From: Flavobacteriales bacterium
GTDB taxonomy: Bacteria; Bacteroidota; Bacteroidia; Flavobacteriales_D; Crocinitomicaceae
Assembly: GCA_947470515.1 (NCBI GenBank)
Contig: CANITF010000006.1
Coordinates: 1 to 64,000, forward strand
DNA: 64,000 nt
Reading direction: 5' to 3'
Numbering within the stretch: position 1 is the stretch's first letter; each line of letters begins with the position of its first letter. Shown here in pieces: positions 43,440 through 51,972 of the stretch. The notes beneath the pieces are model-generated. The model was not told the origin of the DNA, made no database searches, and was given only the letters and a program-made list of their open reading frames with translations. The position numbers and the translations under genes are program-made.

Positions 43440-43888
43440 TAATTGTTTTTGTCATTATTTCTCATAAATTCCAAAATTGCCTTTGCATCATTATCACTCA
43501 GGTTTTGATTAGGCATTCTAACTTTGTAAGCAGATATTTGGGCTTTCAACGTTTTATCTTTATCAAGCATTTCTTCTGAATTCGTTAAGAAATTCAGAAT
43601 CCATTCAGTAGATCTCCTTTCGGTAATATTTAGCCAGCCAGGACCAGTAGAAGCTTCAGTGGTCAAGTTGTGACAACAAATACATTTTGAAATAAGTAAT
43701 TTCTTTCCTTCGGCAATTAACTTTTCATCAAGTGTATCTGATAAAATTACATTATCGAATTTCCCTGCTCCAATTTTAGCATTATACGGTTTTTCCACGG
43801 ATACATTTTCAACTTCTTTTTTACTTGTTGAATTGTTACAAGCAACTAAAAGAATCAAAGCACCAATAATATATAGCGTGTGTTTCAT
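43439..43888 (-). CDS. Cytochrome c lipoprotein
   Basis: 149 aa with lipoprotein signal (L-L-V-A-C, Cys17) and one heme motif C-I-C-C-H followed by T-G-P-G-W-L-N-I-T-E-R-R-S-T-E-W. The Met ligand is probably in V-R-M-P-N-Q-N-L-S, just before D-A-K-A-I-L-E-F-M. The sequence resembles the cytochrome domain fused to NarI (G-P-G-L-x-G-V/N-x-x-R-R-x-E-W-I). A likely periplasmic electron carrier of the nitrate or NO pathway. Has its own Crp/Fnr dyad. Confidence 0.88.
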   Translation of the reverse strand: MKHTLYIIGALILLVACNNSTSKKEVENVSVEKPYNAKIGAGKFDNVILSDTLDEKLIAEGKKLLISKCICCHNLTTEASTGPGWLNITERRSTEWILNFLTNSEEMLDKDKTLKAQISAYKVRMPNQNLSDNDAKAILEFMRNNDKNN

Positions 43889-43902
43889 CCTAAATTAATT
43901 TT

Positions 43903-43946
43903 CAAAATTCGTGTGTTTACTATTTCTATCCTATGATGCGTGTCAT
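43903..43946 (-). promoter_or_regulatory. Crp/Fnr dyad plus -7 element
   Basis: Dyad ATGATGCGTGTCAT (43933-43946) with -7-like GAATTTTG (43903-43910) 33 bp away, serving the cytochrome lipoprotein and queD. Confidence 0.7.
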
Positions 43947-43957
43947 AAAAATTGATT

Positions 43958-44701
43958 TTAATTTCGAAGTACTAATTCCAATTCTTCTGAATCAAAATCA
44001 TTGATCGAAAAATCATTTTTTGAGTACCCCAAACCTCCAACTGTTGGCGTATCATTAACAAATTGTTGGATGTAATATTTATTTCTATAGCCTTTTATAT
44101 ATAAAAAGGCTATCATTCCATTCAAATCTGCTTTAGATAAAAGTGAATTGTGCACTGTTGTCCGAACTTCAAATTCAATTAAACTATTAACAAGCATTTC
44201 TAATGAATTTTCAAACCTCTCGAATAGTTTAGATTTTGTTATTTCAAAAAACTTTTCCTTTGGGGCTTTAAAATCCAATGCTACATAATCAATCAAATTC
44301 CCTTCAATTAATTTTTTTAGGACATGCGGATTTGACCCGTTTGTGTCGAGTTTGACTTTGAATCCTTGTTTTTTGATTTCCACAACAAAATCTACTAATC
44401 CTTTGTAATTCGTGCATTCTCCTCCGCTCAAAACTACGCCATCTAATAAACCTTTTCTCGATTTCAAAAATGACAATGCTTCACCACAGGACACTTTTCC
44501 CTTACTGTCAATAATATCTGGATTGTAACAATATTGGCATTGCATATTGCAGCCTGCAAACCAAATAATGCAGGCCGTTTTATCCGGATAATCAAGTAAA
44601 GTGAAAGGTGAGATATTATGAATTGGATTATTTACAACATTGCTCAACAAAATGTGCTCTTTGTTTGTGTTCTCCTTTTTTACCAATATTAAAACTTTCA
44701 A
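43958..44701 (-). CDS. nrdG: Anaerobic ribonucleotide reductase activase NrdG
   Basis: 247-aa radical SAM protein with F-A-G-C-N-M-Q-C-Q-Y-C-Y (C-x3-C-x2-C) and L-S-G-G-E-C-T. It generates the glycyl radical on the class III reductase. The start is uncertain: ATG 44701 overlaps the small glycyl-radical gene by 74 bases and its first 28 residues are atypical, while homologues usually begin close to the I-S-P-F-T-L-L-D-Y-P segment. A TTG start near 44652 is possible. Confidence 0.88.
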   Translation of the reverse strand: MKVLILVKKENTNKEHILLSNVVNNPIHNISPFTLLDYPDKTACIIWFAGCNMQCQYCYNPDIIDSKGKVSCGEALSFLKSRKGLLDGVVLSGGECTNYKGLVDFVVEIKKQGFKVKLDTNGSNPHVLKKLIEGNLIDYVALDFKAPKEKFFEITKSKLFERFENSLEMLVNSLIEFEVRTTVHNSLLSKADLNGMIAFLYIKGYRNKYYIQQFVNDTPTVGGLGYSKNDFSINDFDSEELELVLRN

Positions 44702-44810
44702 TAGGTCGGTGATAACCCATTACTCGAGTATATACTAAACATTTTGTTCTTAGCTCTGTTACGTCTTTTAACAGATTTGTCTTGCTCATTGTTTCAGTTA
44801 CTGTGTTCAT
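44628..44810 (-). CDS. Separate glycyl-radical peptide of class III ribonucleotide reductase
   Basis: A 60-aa protein whose core T-K-C-L-V-Y-T-R-V-M-G-Y-H-R-P, followed by F-N-I-G-K-K-G-E, resembles the C-terminal glycyl-radical end of NrdD (R-V/I-x-G-Y). The large nrdD frame ends without such a segment, so this peptide should supply the radical Gly in trans. Its ATG overlaps the nrdD stop by 17 bases in another frame, so translation is coupled, or a frameshift fuses them. Similar split forms may exist in other phyla. Confidence 0.8.
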   Translation of the reverse strand: MNTVTETMSKTNLLKDVTELRTKCLVYTRVMGYHRPIESFNIGKKGEHKQRAHFVEQCCK

Positions 44811-46914
44811 AGCTATTTTCTTTTATTTTTAATTTTTCTAATAATTCATCGTCACATTTAGGGCAAAACTCATGTTCTCCGGAAAGATATCCATGGGTTG
44901 GGCAAACACTAAAAACAGGAGTAATAGTGATGTAGGGCAATCTGAAATTTGACAAGACTTTCTTAACCATATTTCGGCAAGCTTCAGCTGAACTTAATCG
45001 CTCTCTCATATATAAATGCAAGACTGTTCCTCCTGTATATTTACACTGCAGTTCATCTTGTAGCATCAATGCTTCAAATGGATCTTCTGTATGGTCTACT
45101 GGAATTTGTGAACTATTTGTGTAGTAAATATTTTCATCAAAACCTGCTTGAATAATATCTTTAAATCGTTTTTTATCTTCCTTCGCAAATCGATACGTTG
45201 TTCCTTCTGCTGGAGTTGCTTCCAAGTTGTAAAGATTACCAGTACTTTCTTGGTATTCTTGCATTCTAGTTCGGATATAATCCAAAATTTCAGCAGCAAA
45301 ATCAATTCCGGTAGTAGACGTTAAATCATCTTCACCATTGGTGAAATTTAGAATCATTTCATTAATTCCATTGACACCAATCGTAGAAAAATGATTTCTA
45401 AAATGAGGCAAATATCTTTTTGTGTAAGGATAAAGTCCTCTATCATACATATCTTGTATAAAAACTCTCTTTTTCTCAAGAGTTGACTTCGAAATGTTTA
45501 AAAGGAAGTCTAATCTTTCAAAAAGCCCCTGTTTATTTCCTTTATAAATATAACCTAGTCGAGCTAGATTAATCGTCACAACACCTATACTTCCTGTCAT
45601 TTCAGCGCTACCAAAAAGACCATTTCCTCGTTTCAACAATTCACGAAGATCTAGTTGCAATCTGCAACACATACTTCGAACAGCATTAGGTTTGTAAGCA
45701 TTTGGATTTTCAACTTTTTCACCTTGCTCATTTAGAATAAATTGACTTCCTATAAAATTTTGAAAATAGGAAGACCCAATTTTTGCTGTATTTTCGAAAA
45801 GCAAGTCTGTGTTTTCACCGTACCAGTCAAAATCTTCGGTAATATTTACAGTTGGAATTGGAAAAGTAAACGGTTGTCCGTTAGAATCTCCTTCAGTCAT
45901 GACAGTATAATACGCCTTGTTGATCATGTTCATTTCCTTTTGAAAATGCTCATATCTCATTTCTTCAGGAGTTTCAACACCTCTTTCTTTTATTCGAGTA
46001 ATAAAATCAACATCCTGTATATTAGAAAAAATATGGTGGTTGTTTCTCGTTGGGATTTGTTCTTTCAAATCATCCGGAACGACCCAATCTAGTGTAATGT
46101 TTGTAAAAGGTGATTGTCCCCAACGTGCTGGAACATTTAAATTGTAGACAAAACTTCTTACCGCTTTCAAGACATCTGTAAAACTTAAATCATCTTTAAA
46201 AACATAAGGTGCCAAATAAGTATCAAATGAACTAAAAGCTTGTGCACCTGCCCATTCGCTTTGAAGAATTCCTAAAAAATTTGCCATTTGACCAAGTGCT
46301 TCGCGGAAGTGATTTGGCGCTTTACTTTCAACTCTTCCTCTTACACCATTAAACCCATCGTTCAAAAGAACACGTAAACTCCATCCGGCACAATAACCTG
46401 TCAAACAATCAAGATCATGGATATGGATATCTCCATTTCTGTGAGCATACCCTTCTTCTTGCGTGTAAACTTTATCCAACCAATAATTAGCAATTACTTT
46501 TCCTGCAACATTATTCACTAGACCAGCATTGGAATAAGAAGTATTTGCATTTGCATTTATACGCCAATCTGTTTGACTTACATATTCCTCAATTGTTTGC
46601 GTACTGTTTACAAAAGTTGTGTCTTCGGTGAGTCCGTTTGAATTTTCACGTTGCATTTTTCGTGTATGTCGGAAAACCATAAAAGATCTCAACACCTCGA
46701 AAAAATCGGCTTTAAAAAGTGCTTTTTCAATAACATCCTGAATTTCCTCAACAGACCAAACTTCTTTAGAATTAAGCGCAAGAAGAACATTGGTTATAAT
46801 TGTTTCGTCATAATCTGTACCAACACTTTCAAAACCCTTGCGGATTGCTTCAGTGATTTTATATTCTTCTAAAGGTTTATATTCCCCATTTCTTTTAATA
46901 ACATATTTTTCCAT
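44794..46914 (-). CDS. nrdD: Anaerobic (class III) ribonucleoside-triphosphate reductase, large part
   Basis: 706 aa. An N-terminal ATP-cone (Y-V-I-K-R-N-G-E-Y-K-P-L) is followed by a reductase barrel with D-I-H-I-H-D-L-D-C-L-T-G-Y-C-A-G-W-S. A C-terminal zinc site follows (C-P-T-H-G...C-P-K-C). It lacks the terminal R-V-x-G-Y glycyl radical segment, which is encoded by the next small gene. The sequence looks like the Bdellovibrio-type anaerobic reductase set. Follows an Rrf2 regulator by 25 bases and is thus probably under the NsrR-like operator at 47413-47440. Confidence 0.92.
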   Translation of the reverse strand: MEKYVIKRNGEYKPLEEYKITEAIRKGFESVGTDYDETIITNVLLALNSKEVWSVEEIQDVIEKALFKADFFEVLRSFMVFRHTRKMQRENSNGLTEDTTFVNSTQTIEEYVSQTDWRINANANTSYSNAGLVNNVAGKVIANYWLDKVYTQEEGYAHRNGDIHIHDLDCLTGYCAGWSLRVLLNDGFNGVRGRVESKAPNHFREALGQMANFLGILQSEWAGAQAFSSFDTYLAPYVFKDDLSFTDVLKAVRSFVYNLNVPARWGQSPFTNITLDWVVPDDLKEQIPTRNNHHIFSNIQDVDFITRIKERGVETPEEMRYEHFQKEMNMINKAYYTVMTEGDSNGQPFTFPIPTVNITEDFDWYGENTDLLFENTAKIGSSYFQNFIGSQFILNEQGEKVENPNAYKPNAVRSMCCRLQLDLRELLKRGNGLFGSAEMTGSIGVVTINLARLGYIYKGNKQGLFERLDFLLNISKSTLEKKRVFIQDMYDRGLYPYTKRYLPHFRNHFSTIGVNGINEMILNFTNGEDDLTSTTGIDFAAEILDYIRTRMQEYQESTGNLYNLEATPAEGTTYRFAKEDKKRFKDIIQAGFDENIYYTNSSQIPVDHTEDPFEALMLQDELQCKYTGGTVLHLYMRERLSSAEACRNMVKKVLSNFRLPYITITPVFSVCPTHGYLSGEHEFCPKCDDELLEKLKIKENSYEHSN

Positions 46915-46939
46915 TTCTCTTCGATTTTTTCAGTTTGGA

Positions 46940-47377
46940 CTAATCAATTTTCAACCAAGCTTTTCCTTGTTGTAAGTCTGTGACCATTTCAAAAATGCTA
47001 GTTGTTTTAATCATATTTTTAAATTCGTTTTTTATATGCTTATATTTTTTGTGTGCTGGACAAGGATTTATTTCAGAGCATTCCTTCAAGCCCAATACGC
47101 ACATTGAAAAACTTGCATCACCATCTATTGCTAGAACGATATCTTCAATAGTCGTTTTCTTGAGACTTGCTGTAACACATTCAAAACCTCCCTGTGCGCC
47201 TTGGACAGAAAAGATCAGTCTGCATTTCACTAATTTTTGTAATATTTTTGCTGTGTATGGTTCAGGAGAATCAATTGAATTTGAAATTTCTTTCAGACTA
47301 ACCCTTTTTCCATCAATAGAGTTTAGTGCCACAAAGACACAGGCACGAATTCCATACTCACAAGCTTTCGAAAACAT
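46940..47377 (-). CDS. Rrf2-family (NsrR-like) repressor 1
   Basis: 145 aa. Winged helix with the Rrf2 signature (Y-G-I-R-A-C-V-F-V-A-L, P-Y-T-A-K-I-L-Q-K-L, Q-G-G-F) and three Cys at 93, 100 and 106 (C-x6-C-x5-C) that can hold an iron-sulfur cluster. NsrR and IscR have a very similar spacing. It heads the nrdD-nrdG unit and has a strong dyad in its own promoter, so autoregulation is likely. NO sensing is inferred from neighbours. Confidence 0.88.
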   Translation of the reverse strand: MFSKACEYGIRACVFVALNSIDGKRVSLKEISNSIDSPEPYTAKILQKLVKCRLIFSVQGAQGGFECVTASLKKTTIEDIVLAIDGDASFSMCVLGLKECSEINPCPAHKKYKHIKNEFKNMIKTTSIFEMVTDLQQGKAWLKID

Positions 47378-47393
47378 AAAATAATGATTTCAT

Positions 47394-47440
47394 CAAATGT
47401 ATAAAAGTTGCTTTATATTGGATGTTATTGTCCTATATAA
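47394..47440 (-). promoter_or_regulatory. NsrR-like operator and -7 element for rrf2-nrdDG
   Basis: Extended dyad TTATATTGGA...TCCTATATAA (47413-47440) around GGATGTTATTGTCC. The minus-strand -7 TACATTTG (47394-47401) is about 29 bp from the dyad centre, so the operator overlaps the -33 region: a repression geometry. Confidence 0.7.
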
Positions 47441-47621
47441 CTTAATAACAAAAAACTGTTCATAACCATCAATATTTCAGATGACAGTAGCATTTAATGC
47501 ATTGAATTAAAGTTATAAACATCTGTTAACAAAGGGTTGCAAGGAAAAATATAAACAATTATGATTCATACATTCAGCAGAGTGTTAACATTCAATTTAT
47601 AATAATTAACATTTTTAAATA

Positions 47622-47660
47622 GGACAATTTAGTCTTTTATATAAATAAATAATACATTTG
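47622..47660 (+). promoter_or_regulatory. NsrR-like operator and -7 element for scdA
   Basis: Dyad GGACAATTTAGTCT (47622-47635) with -7 TACATTTG (47653-47660), 28 bp centre to centre. The 310-bp gap 47378-47687 holds two divergent NsrR-like promoters and otherwise only AT-rich sequence. Confidence 0.65.
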
Positions 47661-47687
47661 TTCAAGAAATCAATTAAAAAATATAAA

Positions 47688-48635
47688 ATGGAAACATTAG
47701 ATGTAACACAATTAGAACCCCGCTTAAAACACCCAACTATATTTGACCGTTTTGATGCTTTAACTGGTGGACAAGCATTTATCATTCAGAATGACCATGA
47801 TCCAAAACCACTTTATTATCAAATGATAGCAGAAAGGGGGCCAATTTTCGATTGGGAATATATAGCAAATGGCCCTGAAGTGTGGGAAGTTAAAATCACA
47901 CGAAATAAGCTAGGGGAGGAATCTCAAACTATTGGTGAAATGGTAGCTCAAGATTTTAGAAAAGCAGAAGTTTTCCGCAAATTCGGATTAGATTTTTGTT
48001 GTGGAGGAAAAAAAACATTGGACAAAGCATGCGAGAAAAAAGGTCTTGATGTAAAAGAAGTTCAAGCAGCATTAAGTGAAATAGAAAATCAAACCAATTC
48101 TCAATCTGAAGATTATAATAGTTGGGAACTAGATTTCTTAGCTGACTACATCATTAATAAACATCACAAATACATAGAAAATTCACATCCAATCTTACAC
48201 GAATACAGTAATAAAGTTGCTCGGGTGCACGGTGATCGTCATCCAGAAGTTGTGGAAATCGCACATTATTACAATGAAGTTGCAGAAGAATTAAACAACC
48301 ACATGCAAAAGGAAGAAATGATATTGTTTCCCTATATCAAAGAATTAGTAGTTGCAAAGAGAAATGGAACTCCAATTTCAAGACCACCATTTGGGACTAT
48401 TGAAAATCCTATCAACATGATGGAAGCTGAGCATGTTTCAGCAGGAGGCAATATGGACAAAATCAAAGAGTTCAGTAATAACTTTACACCGCCTGAAGAT
48501 GCTTGTAATTCTTATCGTGTTCTTTTTTCAAAATTACAAGAATACGAGCTTGATTTGCACCATCATATACATTTAGAGAACAACATCTTATTCAAAAAAG
48601 CAATTGATTTGGAAAAGGAATTATTCAGTAAATAA
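47688..48635 (+). CDS. Iron-sulfur repair di-iron protein ScdA/Ric (DUF2249-ScdA_N-hemerythrin)
   Basis: 315 aa. An N-terminal DUF2249-like domain (residues 1-75) is followed by ScdA_N with F-C-C-G-G-K-K-T-L. A hemerythrin-type domain comes next, with N-K-H-H-K-Y-I, H-P-E-V-V-E-I-A, N-N-H-M-Q-K-E-E, A-E-H-V-S-A and H-H-H-I-H-L-E-N. Ric proteins restore iron-sulfur clusters damaged by NO or oxidants, or release NO. ATG 47688 is used because the -7 element lies over the longer start. It heads a three-gene unit with DUF59 and Rrf2 genes. Confidence 0.92.
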   Translation: METLDVTQLEPRLKHPTIFDRFDALTGGQAFIIQNDHDPKPLYYQMIAERGPIFDWEYIANGPEVWEVKITRNKLGEESQTIGEMVAQDFRKAEVFRKFGLDFCCGGKKTLDKACEKKGLDVKEVQAALSEIENQTNSQSEDYNSWELDFLADYIINKHHKYIENSHPILHEYSNKVARVHGDRHPEVVEIAHYYNEVAEELNNHMQKEEMILFPYIKELVVAKRNGTPISRPPFGTIENPINMMEAEHVSAGGNMDKIKEFSNNFTPPEDACNSYRVLFSKLQEYELDLHHHIHLENNILFKKAIDLEKELFSK

Positions 48636-48641
48636 TTCAAA

Positions 48642-48965
48642 ATGAGCTTAAATATAAATTCATTGAATAAAGAAGAAATGGACGTTCTTGAAATTCTCAA
48701 GAACGTCATTGAACCTGCAACAGAAGTTGGAATTATAGATTTAGGATTGGTTTATTCAATCTCAATTGTTTCTAATGAAGTAATCATTAATTTGACTTTT
48801 ACTTCTTCAGACTATTCAATGGGAGATTCAATAATTCACGCTATTGAACAAATTATTTCAAATACATATCCTGGTTTTGAGGCGAAAGTTAATATCGTTT
48901 GGTTCCCAGAATGGAGTTTAGAAATGGTATCTGAAGAAGGAAAATTAGCACTCAGCGAACTTTAA
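48642..48965 (+). CDS. DUF59/MIP18-family protein (SufT-like)
   Basis: A 107-aa protein of the MIP18/PaaD/SufT family: V-I-E-P-A-T-E-V-G-I-I-D-L-G-L-V-Y near the start and a T-F-T-S-S-D-Y-S-M-G-D segment. The usual C of the T-T-x-x-C loop is absent. The family helps mature iron-sulfur proteins. It is placed 6 bases after scdA and one base before an Rrf2 gene, forming an iron-sulfur repair unit. Confidence 0.85.
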   Translation: MSLNINSLNKEEMDVLEILKNVIEPATEVGIIDLGLVYSISIVSNEVIINLTFTSSDYSMGDSIIHAIEQIISNTYPGFEAKVNIVWFPEWSLEMVSEEGKLALSEL

Positions 48966-48966
48966 T

Positions 48967-49410
48967 ATGTTATCGAACAAATGTAAATATGCAATTAGAG
49001 CCGTTCTATATTTGGCTTCTCAAGCCTCAGCAACTAAAATGACCCATGGAACAGAAATTGCACGTTTGTTAAAAATGCCTGTTGCGTTTACCGTAAAGAT
49101 TCTTCAAGAACTTGCTAAAAAAGACTTGATCCTTTCTAGCAAAGGACCTAAAGGAGGTTTTTATATTAATGAACAAATTAAAAAATTGCCGATAATTAAT
49201 ATTGTCAATGCAATAGATGGTGCAGATGCTTTTCATCGCTGTGGAATTGGATTACACAAATGTTCAGATGATAACCCATGTCCTTTTCATGAAACGTTCA
49301 AGGCACATCGTGAAAAATTCCTGAGTACTTTGAGTTCAACAACAATTGGTACATTTTGTATTGATTTTAATGAAAATCATTTTTTGTATGTCCAAAAAGA
49401 AGTGGTATAG
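48967..49410 (+). CDS. Rrf2-family (NsrR-like) repressor 2
   Basis: 147-aa winged-helix protein with R-A-V-L-Y-L-A-S, V-K-I-L-Q-E-L-A and K-G-G-F signatures, and cluster Cys at 92, 99 and 105 (C-x6-C-x5-C). Last gene of the scdA-DUF59-rrf2 unit. Its recognition helix differs from repressors 1 and 3, which resemble each other closely (Y-T-A-K-I-L-Q), so it may read another site. Confidence 0.87.
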   Translation: MLSNKCKYAIRAVLYLASQASATKMTHGTEIARLLKMPVAFTVKILQELAKKDLILSSKGPKGGFYINEQIKKLPIINIVNAIDGADAFHRCGIGLHKCSDDNPCPFHETFKAHREKFLSTLSSTTIGTFCIDFNENHFLYVQKEVV

Positions 49411-49452
49411 CTTTTTTCACTATTTCACTTTGGTGTGGATTCGGAATGATCG

Positions 49453-50628
49453 TTATTTTTTTCTCCGACTTTTTTCTTGAGTCAAAAGTTCCAATTCTCT
49501 CGAAGTTTGACCTTCAATTGATGAATTTTCCTCAGCCCTTCTTAATAAATATGGAATTGCTTTTTCTACTTCTCCGTAGGGAACATATTTAGAAGAATTA
49601 TAATGTTCTTTTGCTAAATTAAAAGTAAGGTTATCGCTCATTCCATACAATTGTGAAAAGAACACTCTCTCATAATGATTGATGATATTATTTTGTTCGA
49701 TCAGTTTTAATGCCAATTCAACACTTTGTTGATTATGAGTTGCCAGGCAAGTCGCAACGATAGCATATTCTTTTAAACAAATAGTAACTGCTTGATCGAA
49801 GGAATAATCCGTTTGAATTTTAGTTTCAAAAACTGGACTTTTAACACCAGCAATTTCAGCATATTTTCTTTCCTTTTCCATGTATGCGCCTCGAACAAGC
49901 TTAACCCCAATTAGATATTCTTTTTCTTTAGCATCTTCCACTAAGTATTCTAAATAGGCCACTCGATCTTTCATATACATCTGCAAAGTAGTATAAATCA
50001 AACTATTTGTTTTGTTGTATTTGCGCATCATTTCTTCGACAATCAAATCATAAAAATCTTGGGTGCTTTTCTCTTCAGCATCGAAATAAACTTTCACATT
50101 TTTAGATACCGCGAGGGCACAAATTTCATTTACTCGTTCAATAAATTGCTCTTTTCTTCTTTTTTCTTCAGCATCACTGCTTGAATCAGAATAACCAACT
50201 GTTTTTATGAAATCAACATCTTCTAAACCTGAAAGTTTAACACCTACAAATGGCTCTTTATTTTCAAGGCTTACGAATCGGATATTTTCAAGAATTGTTT
50301 CCAAATTGATTTTAAAACTTGCCTCCGAATTGTCTCCTTCAGCCACATAATCTAATACAGTATTAACATTATGTTCTTTTAATTTGTTCATCGTAATTTG
50401 TGCTTCCTTTCTGTTTTGACCTGCACAGAATAGTTTGAAAACAGTATTTTTCAGTAAAAACTTTAAGGGTATTTTATATTTCAAAATCCAGCCAGCAACT
50501 TTACTTAATATCACCACTAAAAAAGGACGTTGAATCAATCTATAAATGAAGATTGTCTTTCTTAACTCCCCGTCATTCTTATGACTAAATGCAACTTTCA
50601 CATTGTTGAGATCTACAGAATTTTCCAT
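49453..50628 (-). CDS. Proline dehydrogenase
   Basis: 391-aa FAD-dependent TIM-barrel enzyme oxidising proline to pyrroline-5-carboxylate and feeding electrons to quinone. Family blocks: D-Y-V-A-E-G-D, V-K-L-S-G-L, V-K-L-V-R-G-A-Y-M-E-K-E and the C-terminal Y-L-L-R-R-A-x-E-N. Last in the tnaA-tpl-ACS-norCB operon, 18 bases after norB. Its placement suggests proline is one electron source used under NO or anaerobic conditions. Confidence 0.92.
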   Translation of the reverse strand: MENSVDLNNVKVAFSHKNDGELRKTIFIYRLIQRPFLVVILSKVAGWILKYKIPLKFLLKNTVFKLFCAGQNRKEAQITMNKLKEHNVNTVLDYVAEGDNSEASFKINLETILENIRFVSLENKEPFVGVKLSGLEDVDFIKTVGYSDSSSDAEEKRRKEQFIERVNEICALAVSKNVKVYFDAEEKSTQDFYDLIVEEMMRKYNKTNSLIYTTLQMYMKDRVAYLEYLVEDAKEKEYLIGVKLVRGAYMEKERKYAEIAGVKSPVFETKIQTDYSFDQAVTICLKEYAIVATCLATHNQQSVELALKLIEQNNIINHYERVFFSQLYGMSDNLTFNLAKEHYNSSKYVPYGEVEKAIPYLLRRAEENSSIEGQTSRELELLTQEKSRRKK

Positions 50629-50646
50629 ACTCCTATTATTAATTTC

Positions 50647-51972
50647 TCATTTAACTGAAAATGCTTTTTTCAATAAATGAATTATAAACACAAAAAAACA
50701 AAGCATCAGAATACTGCCAGAAATGCCTAAAACAATGAACCAAGTTCTTAAGCTTTCCATCATTTCACCGAAGGAACATTGATCAGGATCTAGTTGCCAA
50801 ATGCCTTTTAATATTCCGGAAACATCAAGAGAAACGAATAATACTAATAAGCTTAGTTGAGCAATCCAAAAGGAATAATTCAATAATTTATTGGGTTGAA
50901 CAGTTTGTTCATCCTTTGGAATAAGAAACATAAATGCTGCAGCAAAAAGTATCATACTATTGATCCCAATTGTTGTTCCCATGGCATGGGCAACGGTCAC
51001 ATGAGTTCCATGCGTATAAATATTAATTACAGGTATTGACATTAAAAGTGCTTGACCCATATTAATGAATACCCAAAAATCTGTTGCCATCAAAAACCGA
51101 TATGGAAAATAACTATAGTTCGATTTCATCTCTACAAGACTCTTCTTCCAATCATAAATAATTTTTACGAAGAAAAACCATTCGGTCATACTGATAAAAT
51201 ATGCGACATAGCGAATATAACTTTCTGTTGGTAAGGTATATATGTGATGCCCCCAATTGAACATCAAATTAGTTAAACCAAGAAAATACATTCCAAAGGC
51301 CAATTTGCTATATCCAATTTTACTTTCATTTTTATTTATTCGATCCATCAAATAAAATGCTGTACCATAAAGCATTTGGTTTAACGCTCCAACGATAGAA
51401 CCATTTACTTTCCATTGAATAGTCATATCCGTAACAAAATGCTCTCTGAAATAGGGGAAAATCCACAAGTAATTTTCAATAAATATGAACAAAAAGAAAA
51501 TAATCCCTGTCAACCACATCCAGACATAAACTGGCCATTTTCCTGTTTTTCTAACTGCTAAAACGAAGTTTACTAAAAACAGTATCCATGACACTAGTAT
51601 CGGTAAAGCCCAAATAGGATTAAATTCCCAATATTCTCTGCCTCCAAAATCTTCAGTGAAATAAGAATAGAAAACGCCAACTAGCGCAATAATCCACAAT
51701 ATCAATTGAATTTTTGATATAAGGATTGAAATAGGTTTTTTTGAAAGCATCCATAATCCTGAGTAGACAGAACCGGTTGCTCCTAATATAATCCAAAACA
51801 TTACCGAAGAAACGTGTAAAGGTCTCAATTTGCTTAAACCAAGGCTTTCCTTTAAAAAATCAGGCAAAACATATGTTAAACTAGATAACACACCTGCCAA
51901 CAATCCACAAAACAATAAAATCAGGGCTGTTATTAAAAACTGCTTTCCTGGATTTTTTCTATTTTCTTTCAT
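50647..51972 (-). CDS. NorB-like heme-copper oxidase subunit with altered active-site ligands
   Basis: 441 aa, about 12 helices. R-P-L-H53-V keeps one low-spin heme ligand; G-R-E-Y-W-E and G-H242-H243-I-Y match NorB. Where cNOR has W-x-V-H-L-W-V-E-G, this protein reads W-K-V-N190-G-S-I-V194-G, so the third FeB His and catalytic Glu appear replaced by Asn and Val. T-H-G-T-H-V-T-V-A-H329-A-M331 aligns with A-H-G-H, so the second low-spin heme His appears to be Met. With norC it probably forms a non-canonical NO reductase. Confidence 0.85.
   Translation of the reverse strand: MKENRKNPGKQFLITALILLFCGLLAGVLSSLTYVLPDFLKESLGLSKLRPLHVSSVMFWIILGATGSVYSGLWMLSKKPISILISKIQLILWIIALVGVFYSYFTEDFGGREYWEFNPIWALPILVSWILFLVNFVLAVRKTGKWPVYVWMWLTGIIFFLFIFIENYLWIFPYFREHFVTDMTIQWKVNGSIVGALNQMLYGTAFYLMDRINKNESKIGYSKLAFGMYFLGLTNLMFNWGHHIYTLPTESYIRYVAYFISMTEWFFFVKIIYDWKKSLVEMKSNYSYFPYRFLMATDFWVFINMGQALLMSIPVINIYTHGTHVTVAHAMGTTIGINSMILFAAAFMFLIPKDEQTVQPNKLLNYSFWIAQLSLLVLFVSLDVSGILKGIWQLDPDQCSFGEMMESLRTWFIVLGISGSILMLCFFVFIIHLLKKAFSVK

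Noticed and set aside
50647-51972. Calling the gene a cbb3-type oxidase subunit
   Set aside because: G-R-E-Y-W-E, the A-H-x-x region after T-H-G-T and a NorC-like partner fit the NOR branch; no ccoO or ccoP is nearby.
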